From contig NZ_CAIPNF010000267.1 in the NCBI RefSeq assembly GCF_903866365.1, positions 47,455 through 111,454 of the forward strand: 64,000 bases of DNA, written 5' to 3'. The notes below the pieces were generated by a model. It did not search any database. It saw only the letters and a program-made list of their open reading frames with translations, and was not told the origin of the DNA. Every line of letters starts with the position of its first letter. Position 1 is the first letter of the stretch. Below are positions 63,374 through 64,000 of the stretch, one piece after another. The translations under genes and the position numbers were made by a program. The stretch is from an uncultured Thiocystis sp. (GTDB taxonomy: Bacteria; Pseudomonadota; Gammaproteobacteria; Chromatiales; Chromatiaceae).

Positions 63374-64000
63374 AGTTCTTAACGCATGCCCGGTCAGTTT
63401 CAAAAAGAGGTCTTCCAGGTTCGGAATCGCCACCCGCAGACCGGCCAGATCGGCGCCGAGTCGTTCGAGTTCGGCCAGCATGGGCGGCACCTCGTCGGTC
63501 TGGATCTCGATCTCGCCGTCGCGCGCCACGGCGCCGGATGGCAGCGGAACTCCCGCCGGCCAAGCCGAATCCGGCAGACGGATCAGGCGCGCGGGAAACT
63601 GTGCATCGATCAGCTCGCGCGGATTTCCCTCGGCAATTAGACGCCCCCGGTCGACGATGGCGACCCGGTCGCACAGCCGCTCGGCCTCTTCCATGTAATG
63701 CGTGGTCATCACCACGGTCGTTCCGCGTCGGCGGACCCGTTCGATCAGGCCCCAGAAATTGCGCCGCGCCTGGGGGTCGAGTCCGGTCGTCGGTTCGTCC
63801 AGAAACACCAACTCGGGATCGTTGACCAGCGCGACCGCCAGCAGCAGACGCTGCCGTTGACCGCCCGAAAGCTTGCGGGTATCACGCTCCAGAATCTCGG
63901 CCAGATTGCACAGCCGGATCAGTTCCTCGCGCTCCGCCGTGCGCCGATAGAGACTGGCGAACATCGCCAGCGACTCGCCCACGGTCTGGAAATCCTGCAA
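63371..64000 (-). CDS. ABC transporter ATP-binding protein (C-terminal part, partial)
   Basis: At least 209 residues of a DrrA/CcmA-type ATPase; the gene begins beyond the window end, so Walker A is not visible. Present are the signature motif LSGGQRQRLLLA, Walker B with DEPTTGLDP and the H-loop TTHYMEEAERLCD. It is followed by a C-terminal accessory domain (DEVPPMLAELERLGADL, PNLEDLFLKLTG) common in exporters. It should pair with the ABC-2 permease at 61343; the gap between them holds the toxin-antitoxin pair. Confidence 0.92.
   Translation of the reverse strand: MQDFQTVGESLAMFASLYRRTAEREELIRLCNLAEILERDTRKLSGGQRQRLLLAVALVNDPELVFLDEPTTGLDPQARRNFWGLIERVRRRGTTVVMTTHYMEEAERLCDRVAIVDRGRLIAEGNPRELIDAQFPARLIRLPDSAWPAGVPLPSGAVARDGEIEIQTDEVPPMLAELERLGADLAGLRVAIPNLEDLFLKLTGHALRT

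Overview
The window is a GC-rich gammaproteobacterial chromosome segment. Gene content and order (envC-ctpA; an xpsEFGHIJKLMND-type type II secretion cluster; pilMNOPQ-aroK-aroB; gltBD; a wbpL/wbpM pair) fit the Chromatiales / purple-sulfur-bacterium neighbourhood or a relative. That placement is an inference: no 16S rRNA or photosynthesis gene lies here to prove it. Coding density is high. I saw no tRNA, rRNA, CRISPR array or prophage.

Layout. 1-2.3 kb: end of envC, the protease gene ctpA and a DJ-1/YajL gene closed by a good terminator. 2.4-5.5 kb: a lipid-carrier glycosyl-phosphate transferase and a membrane NDP-sugar dehydratase (WbpL/WbpM-like) for O-antigen or exopolysaccharide. 5.5-16.4 kb: an 11-gene type II secretion cluster without a recognisable gspC. 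16.4-18.8 kb: two PilT/PilU-type ATPases on the opposite strand. 18.9-26.2 kb: a DUF29 gene, gltD and gltB, and a hicBA toxin-antitoxin pair. 26.2-26.5 kb: a 140-bp MITE-like element next to a palindromic repeat. 26.5-33.7 kb: aroB, aroK and pilQPONM. 33.7-34.1 kb: a decayed IS200/IS605 transposase. 34.4-42.8 kb: a conserved unknown gene, then citrate synthase, malate dehydrogenase, ribosomal protein L31, HemW, an S1-domain protein and UvrD, all on the minus strand.

42.8-43.2 kb is the most striking non-coding stretch. It is very AT-rich and holds two perfect DnaA boxes (TTATCCACA), two near-matches, and genes pointing away on both sides. I read it as a candidate replication origin (oriC) or another DnaA-controlled locus.

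43.3-54.9 kb is a signalling island: thioredoxin, an orphan BaeR-like DNA-binding domain without receiver, a 1484-residue hybrid kinase with multiple PAS/GAF domains, a PAS-GGDEF protein cut off inside its GGDEF domain at a palindromic repeat, a PAS-kinase-receiver protein, and a CheB-CheR-PAS fusion. 54.9-55.3 kb contains nested palindromic repeats. 55.3-59.8 kb: a GT39-like membrane glycosyltransferase and an NdvB-like GH17-GT2 fusion (beta-glucan synthesis). 59.8-60.5 kb: a vapBC pair. 60.8-61.2 kb: an RlpA-like protein. 61.3-64.0 kb: an ABC-2 exporter whose ATPase and permease genes are separated by a HepT/MntA (HEPN-MNT) toxin-antitoxin pair and a palindromic element.

Functionally the window combines cell-envelope machinery (type II secretion, type IV pili, polysaccharide and glucan synthesis, peptidoglycan processing), core carbon and nitrogen metabolism, and a recently rearranged sensory region. 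Three toxin-antitoxin modules and several short mobile or palindromic elements mark the insertion-prone spots.
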